A DNA stretch of 64,000 nucleotides, taken from NCBI GenBank assembly GCA_024401475.1, contig JAKSKZ010000010.1, forward strand, positions 1 to 64,000. Direction: 5' to 3'. Of the stretch, positions 35,401 through 45,090 are shown one piece after another. Numbering within the stretch: position 1 is the first letter of the stretch; the number at the start of each line of letters is the position of its first letter. The notes below the pieces were generated by a model. The model did not search any database. It was not told the DNA's origin and saw nothing but the letters and a program-made list of their open reading frames with translations. The stretch comes from Paludibacteraceae bacterium (lineage in GTDB: Bacteria; Bacteroidota; Bacteroidia; Bacteroidales; Paludibacteraceae). Both the position numbers and the translations under genes were made by a program.

Positions 35401-36660
35401 ATGAAGAAATTAAATTATACTTTGATATTGTCTTTTTTGCTTTTGTGCTCCTTTTCAATAACTTCATGCCATTCTCATAAAGAAGGCGATAGTCACGAAA
35501 AGACAGAACATCATCATGAGGATGATGACGATGAGCATGACCATGACCACGAAGAAGATGACGATGATCACGACCACGACCACGACCATGACCATGATAA
35601 AGCGGGTAGCCATGAACATGAAGGACATAACCACGATGAGGATGGTCTTATACATCTATCAACGAAACAAGCAGCTCGTGTTGGAGTAGAGGTTGACACC
35701 CTTCGAAGGGGGACGTTCCATTCTGTTTTGCATGTGGGAGGAAAGTTATTGACCACCAACAGTGATGAATCTGTTGTTGTGGCTAATTCAACGGGTGTGG
35801 CTACGCTTAGTAGTGCTACGGAGGGCTCCTATATATCGGCTGGAACTTTGTTGGCTTCAATCTCTTCTGACGCGTTAGAGGGTGGATGTTCTTTTGCTAA
35901 GTCTGAAGCCGAGTATGAAGCAGCGAAGAAAGAGTATGAACGTGCGCAGGCTCTCTTGAAGGATGGAGTCATTTCTCAAAAACGTTTCGACGAGGCTAAA
36001 TTGGCCTATCAGCAAGCTAAGATAGCCTATCAGTCGCAATCCTCACACGCAGGTTCTTCGGGCATCAAAGTCGTGGCTAAAACATCAGGCTACTTGAAAC
36101 AATGGATGATAAAGCAAGGTGAATATGTTTCGGTAGGACAATCGATTGCTGTGGTTTCTAAAAATAACAGACTGCAATTGGTGGCAGATGTTCCCGCTTG
36201 TGGATTTCAGCAGTTGCGTTCTTTCCGTTCTGCCAATTTCATACCTTCGTATGGATCAGAAACATATTCGTTGGATGAGATGAATGGTAAGTTGTTGTCT
36301 TATGGAAAGTCTTCGTCTTCATCATCTTTTGTTCCTGTTTCTTTTGAATTTGATAATAAGGGAAATTTCCTTTCTGATAGTTATGTGGAGGTTTTTCTTT
36401 TGGGTGCAGAGGAGAAAAATGTGTTATCTATTCCTTTGACTGCGGTGACGGAGGAGCAAGGTCTGCATTTCGTTTACATACAAGAATGTATTGGTCTTTA
36501 TCGTAAGATGCCTGTTAAGTTGGGTGAGAGCGATGGCATTCGAATCCGAGTGCTCTCAGGCTTGAAAGAGGGCGATTGTTTGGTGGTGAAAGGTGCTTAT
36601 CAAGTGAAATTGGCGTCGATGTCATCAGCTATTCCGGAAGGACATAGTCATAATCATTAA
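35401..36660 (+). CDS. Heavy-metal efflux periplasmic adaptor with His/Asp-rich N-terminus
   Basis: A 419-residue membrane fusion protein. The ATG at 35401 gives a proper lipoprotein signal (SFSITSC), better than an in-frame GTG at 35353. Directly after the Cys comes a (H/D/E)-rich stretch of about 55 residues with many HD pairs, likely to collect Zn, Co or Ni. The HlyD core follows: barrel-sandwich 'STGVATLSSATEGSYI', an alpha-hairpin near 180-225, and 'AKTSGYLKQWMIKQGEYVSVG'. It ends in another His cluster (GHSHNH). It links the pump to the outer-membrane channel. Confidence 0.88.
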   Translation: MKKLNYTLILSFLLLCSFSITSCHSHKEGDSHEKTEHHHEDDDDEHDHDHEEDDDDHDHDHDHDHDKAGSHEHEGHNHDEDGLIHLSTKQAARVGVEVDTLRRGTFHSVLHVGGKLLTTNSDESVVVANSTGVATLSSATEGSYISAGTLLASISSDALEGGCSFAKSEAEYEAAKKEYERAQALLKDGVISQKRFDEAKLAYQQAKIAYQSQSSHAGSSGIKVVAKTSGYLKQWMIKQGEYVSVGQSIAVVSKNNRLQLVADVPACGFQQLRSFRSANFIPSYGSETYSLDEMNGKLLSYGKSSSSSSFVPVSFEFDNKGNFLSDSYVEVFLLGAEEKNVLSIPLTAVTEEQGLHFVYIQECIGLYRKMPVKLGESDGIRIRVLSGLKEGDCLVVKGAYQVKLASMSSAIPEGHSHNH

Positions 36661-36671
36661 AATCGAGGACT

Positions 36672-39600
36672 ATGTTGAACAAGATTATACAAATGTCATT
36701 GGCCAACCGATTGGTTGTGCTGGTGGGGTCTATATTGTTGATTGTCTTAGGATTTAACACCATCTCAAAGATGGAGGTGGATGTTTTCCCTGATCTTAGT
36801 GCTCCGACTGTTGTTGTGATGACAGAAGCGGAGGGTATGGCTCCGGAAGAGGTGGAACGAATGGTTACGTTCCCAATAGAGACGGTTTTGAATGGGGCGA
36901 CGGATGTTCGTCGTGTTCGCTCTTCTTCTACGACAGGATTCTCTGTGGTATGGGTGGAATTTGATTGGGGAACAGATATCTATTTGGCTCGTCAGATCGT
37001 GGCAGAAAAGTTGGCTGTTGTCGGTGATCAATTGCCTGAAGGGGTGGGCGAACCAATCTTAGGCCCGCAATCTTCGATTTTGGGAGAGGTGATGATTGTT
37101 GGTTTGACGGCAGATTCGGCCACCTCGTTGATGGACCTCCGTACAATGGCAGATTGGACGATTCGTCCTCGACTTCTTTCCGTAGGAGGAGTTTCACAAG
37201 TTTCCATTTTGGGTGGCGATATCAAGGAGTATCAGATCAATTTGGATCCACTTCGAATGAAGCATTATGGTGTGACACTTGAGGATGTGTTGCAATCTAC
37301 AGAGGGCTTGACGCGCAATGCTTCGGGAGGAACAATGTATGCTTATGGTAATGAATATATTGTTCGTTGCCTACTTTCCGACTTTGACGTGGAACAACTC
37401 GGACATGCTGTGGTTAAGTATGATAAAGGAGAGTCAGTCTTGCTGGAAAATGTGGCCAATGTAAAGGTGGGGGCGAAATTTCCTAAATTGGGTGTTGCCT
37501 CCGATCGAGCAAAGAGTGCAGTTTTGTTGACAGTCACAAAGCAACCGAATACGGGAACGATAGAGTTGACCGAAAATTTGGAGCGAACATTGGCTGATTT
37601 GCAAAAGAACTTGCCTTCGGGTGTGAGAATTTCAACGGATATTTTTAAGCAGTCCACTTTCATCGAAAGTTCAATAGACAATGTGAAGGACTCTCTCTTT
37701 GAAGGCGGTCTTTTGGTAGTGATTGTACTGTTCTTGTTCTTGATGAATATGCGAACGACGGTCATCTCCTTAGTCACCATTCCTTTGTCGGTCATGATCA
37801 CTTTTGTGGTGTTGAAGACATTAGGATTCTCAATTAATACGATGAGTTTGGGAGGTGTGGCTATTGCCATTGGTTCATTGGTGGACGATGCTATTGTCGA
37901 TGTGGAGAACATATATAAGCGTTTGCGAGAAAATGCTTTGTTGCCGAAAGAACAGCAGATTTCAAAATTAGAATTGGTTTTTAATGCTTCCAAAGAGGTT
38001 CGTATGCCTATTCTCAATTCAACATTGATAATTGTGGCTACGTTCTTACCTTTGTTCTTCTTGTCGGGCATGGAGGGTAGAATGTTGGTGCCGCTGGGTA
38101 TTTCATTTGTTGTTTCCTTGTTCGCATCCACATTGGTGGCTTTGTCTTTGACTCCGGTTTTGTGTAGCTATTTGTTGAAGCCATCAGAAAAAGATAATTC
38201 TGAGCCCGTTTGGGTTCGCAAAATGAAAGAAATATATAAGTTTTTGCTTGAAAGGGTATTAGCGGTTGGGAAGCCTATATTAATAGGTGTTTCGATTTGT
38301 TTCCTTTTGTCGATTATTCTTTTTTGTGGTTTCGGACGTAGCTTTTTACCTTCGTTTAATGAAGGTTCTTTTACGATAAATGTTAATACTATTCCTGGCG
38401 TTTCGTTGGACGAATCGGATAAGATCGGTCGGATGGCGGAAGAGGCTCTTTTGTCTGTCCCCGAAATTATTACAGTGGGAAGAAAAACGGGTCGTTCGGA
38501 ATTGGACGAGCATGCTTTGGGGGTGAATGTTTCCGAATTGGAGGCTCCGTTCGTATTGAAGGGTCGTTCCAAAAGTGAGGTGGAGAAGGAGGTGCGAAAG
38601 AAGTTGAATGCCCTTCCTGGTGTAAACGTGGAGATCGGTTCTCCAATATCCCATCGTATAGATGCGATGCTTTCGGGTACGCGAGCCAACGTGGCCATTA
38701 AGTTGTTCGGAGATGATTTGAGCAAACTTTATGAGGTGGCTGGAAAAATTAAAAATACGATAAGCAAGGTGGATGGCGTTGCCGATTTGATGGTTGAACA
38801 ACAAGTTGAACGTCCACAATTAAAAATTACGCCACGCAGAGAGATGTTGGTGAAATATGGTGTGACGATTCCAGCGTTTTCAACGATGGTGGAGACTCTT
38901 CTCTCGGGCAAGGTCGTTTCGAATGTTTACGAGGGAAATAACAATTACGAGTTGGTGCTTAGGGTCGATTCTGCTTTTCGTGGAGATATTCACTCCATCA
39001 AGGAGATGTTGGTGGATGCCAATGGTAGCAAGGTGCCATTCCATGATTTGGCAAATGTAGTCTCTTCCATGGGCCCTAATACAATCAATAGGGAGAATGT
39101 GGCAAGAAGGATAGTAATCTCGGCGAATGTCGTGGATCGAGATTTGCGAGGCGTTGTGACTGACATTCAGAATGAGATAGAAGAACACATAAAATTACCA
39201 GAAGGCTATTATGTTCAGTATGGCGGACAGTTCGAGAGTGAGCAGGCTGCGTCTCGTATCATTATGTTGGCCTCCATATTTTCAATCCTCCTGATCTTTG
39301 GCTTGCTTTATCGTGAGTTTAAGGAGGCGAAGACAACGATGGTTGTGTTGCTAAACTTGCCTTTGGCGTTGATAGGAGGTGTGATTAGTGTGGCGTTGAT
39401 GGGTGGCGTGATTAGCATTCCTGCGTTGATAGGTTTCATATCACTATTTGGAATCGCCACTCGTAACGGAATGTTGTTGATTGATCGATATGATGCATTA
39501 TTAGCTTCTGGAATGAGTTTGAAGGATAGTGTTTTGCATGGTAGTATCGATCGCTTGAATCCGATTTTGATGACGGCTCTTACATCTGGTTTGGCACTGA

Positions 39601-39743
39601 TACCCCTTGCGTTGGGAGGCGATTTGCCTGGTAATGAGATTCAAAGCCCGATGGCAAAGGTTATCTTGGGAGGTTTGATCAGTTCCACATTCTTGAACGG
39701 ATTTGTCATTCCGGTCTCATATATGCTAATTAGAAAAAAGTAA
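36672..39743 (+). CDS. Heavy-metal efflux RND transporter (CzcA/CusA type)
   Basis: A 1023-residue inner-membrane proton antiporter with twelve helices and two large periplasmic loops. 'GSLVDDAIVDVENIYKRL' in helix four carries the proton-relay acids of heavy-metal RND pumps, and the C-terminal 'GGLISSTFLNGFVIPVSYML' is typical. The CusA position M573 falls in a methionine-free 'SFTINVNTIPG', so the copper-specific Met triad is not complete. Together with the HD-rich adaptor this favours divalent ions such as Zn, Co or Ni. It is 11 bases behind the adaptor gene. Confidence 0.93.
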   Translation: MLNKIIQMSLANRLVVLVGSILLIVLGFNTISKMEVDVFPDLSAPTVVVMTEAEGMAPEEVERMVTFPIETVLNGATDVRRVRSSSTTGFSVVWVEFDWGTDIYLARQIVAEKLAVVGDQLPEGVGEPILGPQSSILGEVMIVGLTADSATSLMDLRTMADWTIRPRLLSVGGVSQVSILGGDIKEYQINLDPLRMKHYGVTLEDVLQSTEGLTRNASGGTMYAYGNEYIVRCLLSDFDVEQLGHAVVKYDKGESVLLENVANVKVGAKFPKLGVASDRAKSAVLLTVTKQPNTGTIELTENLERTLADLQKNLPSGVRISTDIFKQSTFIESSIDNVKDSLFEGGLLVVIVLFLFLMNMRTTVISLVTIPLSVMITFVVLKTLGFSINTMSLGGVAIAIGSLVDDAIVDVENIYKRLRENALLPKEQQISKLELVFNASKEVRMPILNSTLIIVATFLPLFFLSGMEGRMLVPLGISFVVSLFASTLVALSLTPVLCSYLLKPSEKDNSEPVWVRKMKEIYKFLLERVLAVGKPILIGVSICFLLSIILFCGFGRSFLPSFNEGSFTINVNTIPGVSLDESDKIGRMAEEALLSVPEIITVGRKTGRSELDEHALGVNVSELEAPFVLKGRSKSEVEKEVRKKLNALPGVNVEIGSPISHRIDAMLSGTRANVAIKLFGDDLSKLYEVAGKIKNTISKVDGVADLMVEQQVERPQLKITPRREMLVKYGVTIPAFSTMVETLLSGKVVSNVYEGNNNYELVLRVDSAFRGDIHSIKEMLVDANGSKVPFHDLANVVSSMGPNTINRENVARRIVISANVVDRDLRGVVTDIQNEIEEHIKLPEGYYVQYGGQFESEQAASRIIMLASIFSILLIFGLLYREFKEAKTTMVVLLNLPLALIGGVISVALMGGVISIPALIGFISLFGIATRNGMLLIDRYDALLASGMSLKDSVLHGSIDRLNPILMTALTSGLALIPLALGGDLPGNEIQSPMAKVILGGLISSTFLNGFVIPVSYMLIRKK

Positions 39744-39884
39744 TCGGAGCATTACCAATAATGGTTATTGAATCAGTGGCAAATACCTAAAATGAGTGAT
39801 TGTTTCATACGCAGTGAATTGGTTATTTTTGTAAGGTAGAGATTATGCGATTTTGCTATCTTGTGTTTCTATTAATAGATTATT

Positions 39885-41078
39885 ATGAATAAGGATAAAA
39901 TAGTAATATTTTCATTTCTGTTGGGGTCAATTTCATTTGCTTCAGCACAGACAATTCGTGAGAATATCGTACAAGCTGTGAGTGAGAATAATCCGACATT
40001 AAAAATGGAAAGAAAGACGAATGAAGCCTCTTATTGGGAAAATAGGAGCGGTATAACGTTGAGTGATCCAAGTGTTGATCTGGGCTATCAGAGTGATTTT
40101 GCCAATGATGGCTCTTACAAACGCCAACTGAATGTTTCTCAAGAGTTTGATCTTTCTGTTATTTCTGGTAGAAAGAAAAAAGTGGCAACGGCACAATCTG
40201 CGATTACTCAAAAAGAGTATTTGAAGTCGAGGAAAGAAGTCGAATTGGAGACCCTTCAGTTGTTGGATCAGTTGGTTTATCTTCGCAAGAAGCATGACAT
40301 GTTAGGGCAAATGGTCGCTACGAATCGACAAATTGTTTCTTTGTATGAAAGTTCCTTGAAAAATGGGGATTGTAGCAAATTAGAATACAATCGTGCACGT
40401 TTGGCTTTGGCTGACGTGGGTGCTTCGTTTCAGTCTAATGTTTTGGAACAAAATTCGGCATATCTGCGCTTGACTTCCTTTAATGGAGGCGTTCCCTTGG
40501 ATACGACAGGATTGACATACGATATGGAAACTTTGCCACTGGATTTTGAGTCTTGGTTTTCTTCCATCGTGGATTCTCTTCCTTCAATACAGGCATCTGT
40601 TCAACAACAGGTATTATGTGAGGCTGAACGAAAACTGGCCCAAGCTGGCTGGTGGCCCAAGGTTACCGCAAGTTATCAGTCGGAACGAACAAACGAGGAA
40701 AATTTTCATGGTGCGAATGTCGGAATTTCCTTGCCGTTGTGGGAAAACAGAAATAGTGTAAAGGCTGCTAAATTAAAGCAGTCGGCAGCAGAACTGCAGA
40801 CTGTCACACAGAAGCAATCTCAGCACGATGCCGTATATCAGATGTATGCGCAGGCAAAGACCTTGGAGATTTTGAATGAGACTTATTCCGAATCTTTGAA
40901 TAATATATTGGAAACGAGGGATTTGATGCAAAAGGCAGTTAAGGCAGGAGAGATGTCTTTGACGGATTATTTGGTGGAGATGGCCACTTATTATGATCTA
41001 TTAGGTAAATTGTTGGATGCAGAATACCAGTATCAACAAGCCAAAACCGCTTTGTTGGTCTATGATTACAATAAATAA
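39885..41078 (+). CDS. TolC-like outer-membrane efflux protein
   Basis: A 397-residue protein with a signal peptide (ends FASAQ, residue 22). It has the long coiled-coil helices of the outer-membrane efflux family, with the repeat motifs 'IVQAVSENNPTLKMERK' and 'NVGISLPLWENRNSVKAAKL'. It lies 141 bases after the pump gene, in the same direction, and would complete the tripartite metal efflux system. It overlaps nothing and is followed after 5 bases by the transpeptidase-like gene. Confidence 0.88.
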   Translation: MNKDKIVIFSFLLGSISFASAQTIRENIVQAVSENNPTLKMERKTNEASYWENRSGITLSDPSVDLGYQSDFANDGSYKRQLNVSQEFDLSVISGRKKKVATAQSAITQKEYLKSRKEVELETLQLLDQLVYLRKKHDMLGQMVATNRQIVSLYESSLKNGDCSKLEYNRARLALADVGASFQSNVLEQNSAYLRLTSFNGGVPLDTTGLTYDMETLPLDFESWFSSIVDSLPSIQASVQQQVLCEAERKLAQAGWWPKVTASYQSERTNEENFHGANVGISLPLWENRNSVKAAKLKQSAAELQTVTQKQSQHDAVYQMYAQAKTLEILNETYSESLNNILETRDLMQKAVKAGEMSLTDYLVEMATYYDLLGKLLDAEYQYQQAKTALLVYDYNK

Positions 41079-41083
41079 TCGAA

Positions 41084-41857
41084 ATGATTAGGCGTGATTT
41101 CTTTTATTATGGAAAGGGTGTTTTAGTCTTATTGATACTCTCTTCATTTGTCTCTTGTGGCAATCGTCAGCAATCACCATCAGCCGTTGTGTCGGAAATT
41201 CAGTCGTTGGGGCAGGAGGATGAGCAACAGACTGATTCTGAAAGTGTATATAGAGAAAAACTTTCCTTCGATGAATATAGTGAATCGATGGAGATAGATT
41301 CGAATGAAGTTTGTGAGGGGGAGGTTAGGATTCCCATTGAAATAAAAGGGATTGATGATTTATCTCGAATTCATCGAAAGGCGAAAGAGGCGCGAATTTA
41401 TGCCAAGAAGCATAAAATGAATGACCGTTTTTGTTTCCTATTGGATTTTTCACATGATCTCTTTACGAAACGGTTTTTCGTTTATGATTTGTTGAATAGT
41501 TGCGTGATGCAGACTGCACTTGTTTGTCATGGATACGGAGGAGGCAGCACGGAGAGCAAGGTCGTTTTTAGCAATGATCCTGGTAGCAAATGCAGTTCGT
41601 TGGGAAAATATGAAGTTGGAACGCGTGGTTATAGTGGTAGGGGAATTCATGTCAATTATCAATTACATGGTCTGGAGTCAACCAATAGCAATGCGTTTCG
41701 TCGCTACGTCGTGATACATTCTTATGAATACTTCATGTGTGATTTTCCCTGTATGGTCAGTGAAGGATGCGTGATTGTTTGTGACGATATGATGCTCTAT
41801 TTGGATGGACTGTTAAAGACGGCAACAAAACCGACTTTATTGTGGATATTTAGATAA
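41084..41857 (+). CDS. L,D-transpeptidase-like (YkuD_2) lipoprotein
   Basis: A 257-residue protein. The lipoprotein signal ends FVSC (Cys25), with an acidic linker to about residue 90. The catalytic part reads 'DRFCFLLDFSHDLFTKRFFVYD', 'VCHGYGGGS', 'FSNDPGSKCSSLGKYEVG' and 'HVNYQLHGLESTNS', ending with SEGCVIV. The His and Cys pattern matches the murein L,D-transpeptidase-like YkuD_2 family. It probably acts on peptidoglycan or is a relative that does. Its place right behind the efflux channel suggests co-expression. Confidence 0.8.
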   Translation: MIRRDFFYYGKGVLVLLILSSFVSCGNRQQSPSAVVSEIQSLGQEDEQQTDSESVYREKLSFDEYSESMEIDSNEVCEGEVRIPIEIKGIDDLSRIHRKAKEARIYAKKHKMNDRFCFLLDFSHDLFTKRFFVYDLLNSCVMQTALVCHGYGGGSTESKVVFSNDPGSKCSSLGKYEVGTRGYSGRGIHVNYQLHGLESTNSNAFRRYVVIHSYEYFMCDFPCMVSEGCVIVCDDMMLYLDGLLKTATKPTLLWIFR

Positions 41858-42095
41858 TTTCAAAAATTGTGGGGATTGACTCTTGAATGGCTTTGGTTTA
41901 AATTCTAAGTAATTATATAGTGTTGGACCTAAATGGAATTAATGAAGATTCCGGGTGGAATTAAGGAATAAGCCGAGTTTTGCATTGGATGCTTACCAAT
42001 TAATGGACGATTAATGATAATTAGTGTTTAATAGAACAATTAGTTTCCGTCAATATTCTTGATCAATTTAGGGACTAATTTTATATGATTCCCAT

Positions 42096-42125
42096 AAAAA
42101 AAGCGAGCCGTTTGACTCGCTTTTT
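42096..42125 (-). terminator. Terminator of the minus-strand secreted protein gene
   Basis: GCGAG/CTCGC stem with surrounding A- and T-runs (AAAAAAAGCGAG...CTCGCTTTTT); works on the minus strand with a T7 tail, and may also serve the plus strand. Confidence 0.78.
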
Positions 42126-42127
42126 CA

Positions 42128-42598
42128 TTATTTCTTTTTCTCATTTTCTTTAGGTTTGCCCTCTGCTTTCCCTTGAACCTTCAAGGCAGTATCTCCTAAA
42201 TATTTGACGGTGTATTTTTTTGCTTTTTGTTCTTCCATGATATAGACGCGAAACTCGCCACTATCATATTGGAAAAGCTTAACATTGACTTTGTTGAAGA
42301 ATTCATCAGCACAAGCAAAACTAACGAATTTCATATTCTTTTTTATCATCCATTTTTTAGGACGATCGACAATGCTATATACAGTTTTATCCACATATAC
42401 GGAGTCGTTATTTAAATTAATGCTGATTTCAATGGATTCTGGCGTCCATGCTCCCCAAGAATAAATACCATCTAATCGTTTGTCCATAGTTCCAGGGGAA
42501 CTCTTTAATGATTTGAAATTTATCTCTTGGGCACAAATATTGCCAATGGAACAAAAAATAGAGAAAAAAGCTATAAGTAGTATGTTGTTCCTATTCAT
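42128..42598 (-). CDS. Small secreted protein of unknown function
   Basis: A 156-residue protein with a signal peptide (ends GNICAQ, residue 24). The mature part has 'RLDGIYSWGAWTPESIEI' and ends in a lysine-rich tail (KPKENEKKK). The 'G-Y' opening resembles small beta-barrel lipocalin-like secreted domains of Bacteroidales, but this is only an impression. It is a single gene with its own terminator. Confidence 0.65.
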   Translation of the reverse strand: MNRNNILLIAFFSIFCSIGNICAQEINFKSLKSSPGTMDKRLDGIYSWGAWTPESIEISINLNNDSVYVDKTVYSIVDRPKKWMIKKNMKFVSFACADEFFNKVNVKLFQYDSGEFRVYIMEEQKAKKYTVKYLGDTALKVQGKAEGKPKENEKKK

Positions 42599-43172
42599 TT
42601 TAATTTCAGTTTTTTGTATTAAATATAGAAGCGGAGGGGCGAGGAAACTAGTATATCAAAATAGTAGTTGTGAAATCCCCTTCAGTTCATGGCAAAATTA
42701 AGGAAGTTGAACTCTTTTTCCAAACAAATATCAATAAAAATCAAGATTATTTCGTGCCGTTTTGTTTTGATGTTTTTTATCTTGTTGATAATTAATTGTT
42801 TGTATGATTTTGATTTTTTTTAATAAAATTCATTTAGTATTCTTTTTTGCATGATTATTAAGAAATTGTTTATTTTTAATTCAAAATTAATTTGAGAGAC
42901 CTAAAAAATCTCTCATAGATGAGCAAGAGCGAAAGCGCGTCGCTGTGCTTGCCGTTGGGCAACAAGATTGGGTATAGCCAAGCGGGAATTCACCTTGTTT
43001 GAGAATAGACTTGGCAGCAAAACTCTTGGGTAAGGGAGGGTACGAACATCTTCTGTTGTAGTTGTTTTAAAGTCCTATAATTTCTTATATGTTAAATCAT
43101 CAAAGAATCAAAAATTTGTAATCTATTATGTAGCAAATATTCTATCGCTCTTTTTGTAAAAGATGTCATATA
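42599..43172. other. Gene-free AT-rich stretch
   Basis: No coding frame is convincing. Most is very AT-rich, with a GC-richer island near 42920-43040. That island (GAGCAAGAGCGAAAGCGCGTC and what follows) looks like a decayed gene or element end but was not identified. It precedes the broken acetyltransferase, so the whole stretch may be erosion around an old insertion. Confidence 0.4.
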
Positions 43173-43382
43173 TTACTCAACTACTCTATTAATATAATTT
43201 TCAGTTGCATTATCTCGATGCTTAATAATACAAGGATTGCCAAAAACAACACTATGAGATGGGATATTTTGATTTACAAATGAATTAGGCGCAATCAACA
43301 CATCGTCGCCAATGGTTATGCCGCCAACTATTGCTGCGTTAATTCCAATCCAAACTCTATTTCCTATTTTCATAGGAACATT
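43173..43382 (-). pseudogene. Truncated hexapeptide-repeat acetyltransferase
   Basis: The last 66-69 residues of a left-handed beta-helix acetyltransferase: KIGNRVWIGINAAIVGGITI, 'GDDVLIAPNSFVNQNIP' and 'FGNPCIIKHR'. Upstream of the ATG at 43373 the frame still reads N-V-P, the usual residues before this block, and then hits a stop where an IS5-type fragment begins. The catalytic front half is missing. It is typical of capsule or surface-sugar loci. Confidence 0.75.
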
Positions 43383-43514
43383 CTAAACGCAATCAATTAC
43401 CTCCTAAAAAACGGGTTGCCAGTGGAGTATGCTCCCAAGGATTTCCCTCCTTATAACCTCGTTTACTACTATTTTTCCAAATGGAGTTTAACAAAACATT
43501 TTAGAAAAATTTAA
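43377..43514 (+). pseudogene. IS5-family transposase N-terminal fragment
   Basis: The frame reads NILNAINYLLKNGLPVEYAP, then KDFPPYNLVYYYFSKW, and stops at 43512-43514. This matches the N-terminal DUF4096 domain of IS5-type transposases ('YLLK-GCQWRMLP-DFPP---VYYYF-KW'). It is only 45 residues long, and no catalytic domain or terminal repeats remain. It abuts the broken acetyltransferase and is probably the insertion that destroyed it. Confidence 0.7.
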
Positions 43515-43657
43515 ACAGCTTCTTAAATCGCAAAATGGTTCTCAATAAGGATTGTTTATTATTTTCTTGTCCGCTTTTTCGTAATGCCTTTGATTTTGTG
43601 TAAGTTTGTCATTTGATTTTTAGGAGTAATAATAACGAGGTTAAAATCCTTTTAAAT

Positions 43658-45016
43658 ATGAATTTGCCAGAACAATTCAGAGAGCGCACAAGGGTGATTT
43701 TAGGAGAAGAATATGATTCTTTTGAGCAAGCATTAATGTCCGACTCTCCCGTTAGTATTCGTGTGAATGGGGCCAAATGTCAGCAGAATCCTTCTTTGGA
43801 AAGAGTTCCTTGGTCTTCGGTGGGGTATTATTTGAATTCAAGACCACTTTTCACAATGGATCCATTGTTTCATGGTGGTGTATATTATGTTCAGGAAGCA
43901 AGTTCGATGTTTCTTGAACAGGCTTTCCGTCAGCATTTGCATGTTGATCAGCCTTGTGTGCTAGATTTATGTGCGGCACCAGGAGGTAAGTCAACCCATT
44001 TGGCCTCTCTTATGGATGGCAACGGATTGTTAGTTTCCAACGAGGTGATTCGAGCCCGAGTGAAGATTTTGGCAGAAAACATGACGAAATGGGGGGCTCC
44101 TAATGTGGTGGTGACGAACAATGACCCTTCGGATTTCACTTCTCTGAGAGGATTCTTCGATATGATAGTGGTGGATGCTCCTTGTTCGGGAGAGGGTATG
44201 TTTAGAAAAGATGCTGAGTCCATCGATGAATGGTCTGTCGATAACGTAAAACTTTGTTGTGAACGACAACGTCGAATTGTTGCCGATATTTTCCCTTGTT
44301 TAAAGGAGGGTGGATTGTTGGTGTATAGCACTTGTACATACAACCGTGAGGAGGACGAAGACAATGTTCAATGGATTGTCGATGAAATGGGGGCAGAGGT
44401 CCTGCCGCTTGAACTTCCTGACGATTGGAATATCTCTTCGAATGGGTTGGGTTATCATTTCTTCCCGCATAGGACGAAAGGGGAGGGCTTTTTCTTGGCT
44501 GTTTTGCAAAAGAAGGGTGATGATGGATCGTTCCGAATGAAGCCTGCAAGGGGAAATGCCTCAACAAAAATCCCTACGGTTTTGAATGATTGGATAGAGT
44601 CTCCGTCTGATTTCGTAATCCGTTCTGTTGGAGATGCCTTTTATGCTGTGCCGAAGTCGTTGACAATGCAGATTGCAGCATTGGAGTCAGAACTACATGT
44701 GTTGCAAGCAGGTGTTTTGTTGGGTAGGTTAAAGGGCAAGGATGTTTTGCCAGATACGGCTTTGGCGTTGTCTGACATTTTGCGAGCTGACGCTTTTGAA
44801 GTGGCGGATCTTTCATGGAAAGATGCCATTTCCTTCTTGAAGAGAGAGAATATTCTTTTGCCTAATTCAGCCAAAGGGTGGGTGTTGGTTTGTTTCGAGG
44901 GACATCCATTGGGCTTTGTGAAAAATTTGGGTTCCAGAGCCAATAATACATATCCGCAAGAGTGGCATATCCGTATGGCTGCCGATGAAAGCCGATACGA
45001 ACCATTTATTGGATGA
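43658..45016 (+). CDS. RNA cytosine-C5 methyltransferase (RsmF/NOL1-NOP2-Sun family)
   Basis: A 452-residue enzyme if started at the ATG at 43658, after an A-rich leader; an in-frame TTG at 43613 is less likely. 'VLDLCAAPGGKSTHLASLM' is the SAM motif. The two catalytic cysteines are in VDAPCSGEGMF and 'VYSTCTYN'. The C-terminal RNA-binding domain ('PKSLTMQIAALESELHVLQAG', 'GWVLVCFEGHPLGFVKN') resembles RsmF/YebU-type proteins. The target is a 16S rRNA or tRNA cytosine; which one is not certain. Confidence 0.9.
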   Translation: MNLPEQFRERTRVILGEEYDSFEQALMSDSPVSIRVNGAKCQQNPSLERVPWSSVGYYLNSRPLFTMDPLFHGGVYYVQEASSMFLEQAFRQHLHVDQPCVLDLCAAPGGKSTHLASLMDGNGLLVSNEVIRARVKILAENMTKWGAPNVVVTNNDPSDFTSLRGFFDMIVVDAPCSGEGMFRKDAESIDEWSVDNVKLCCERQRRIVADIFPCLKEGGLLVYSTCTYNREEDEDNVQWIVDEMGAEVLPLELPDDWNISSNGLGYHFFPHRTKGEGFFLAVLQKKGDDGSFRMKPARGNASTKIPTVLNDWIESPSDFVIRSVGDAFYAVPKSLTMQIAALESELHVLQAGVLLGRLKGKDVLPDTALALSDILRADAFEVADLSWKDAISFLKRENILLPNSAKGWVLVCFEGHPLGFVKNLGSRANNTYPQEWHIRMAADESRYEPFIG

Positions 45017-45090
45017 AAAGGGAATGGGCATATTCTTCGATGGAATGTGTTTTTGGGTAATTAAGATACCGTAAGAAATAGTCGTTAAAA

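Noticed and set aside
35500..35620. Simple CAYGAY-type DNA repeat
   Set aside because: It is in frame and encodes the His/Asp-rich metal region of the adaptor; reported there rather than as a separate repeat.
37343..38131. 262-residue minus-strand frame opposite the RND pump
   Set aside because: Fully inside an intact, conserved pump gene; low-complexity and no known motif.
42894..43040. GC-richer island with short frames on both strands
   Set aside because: No frame is long enough and no family could be recognised; kept only as a comment on the gene-free stretch.
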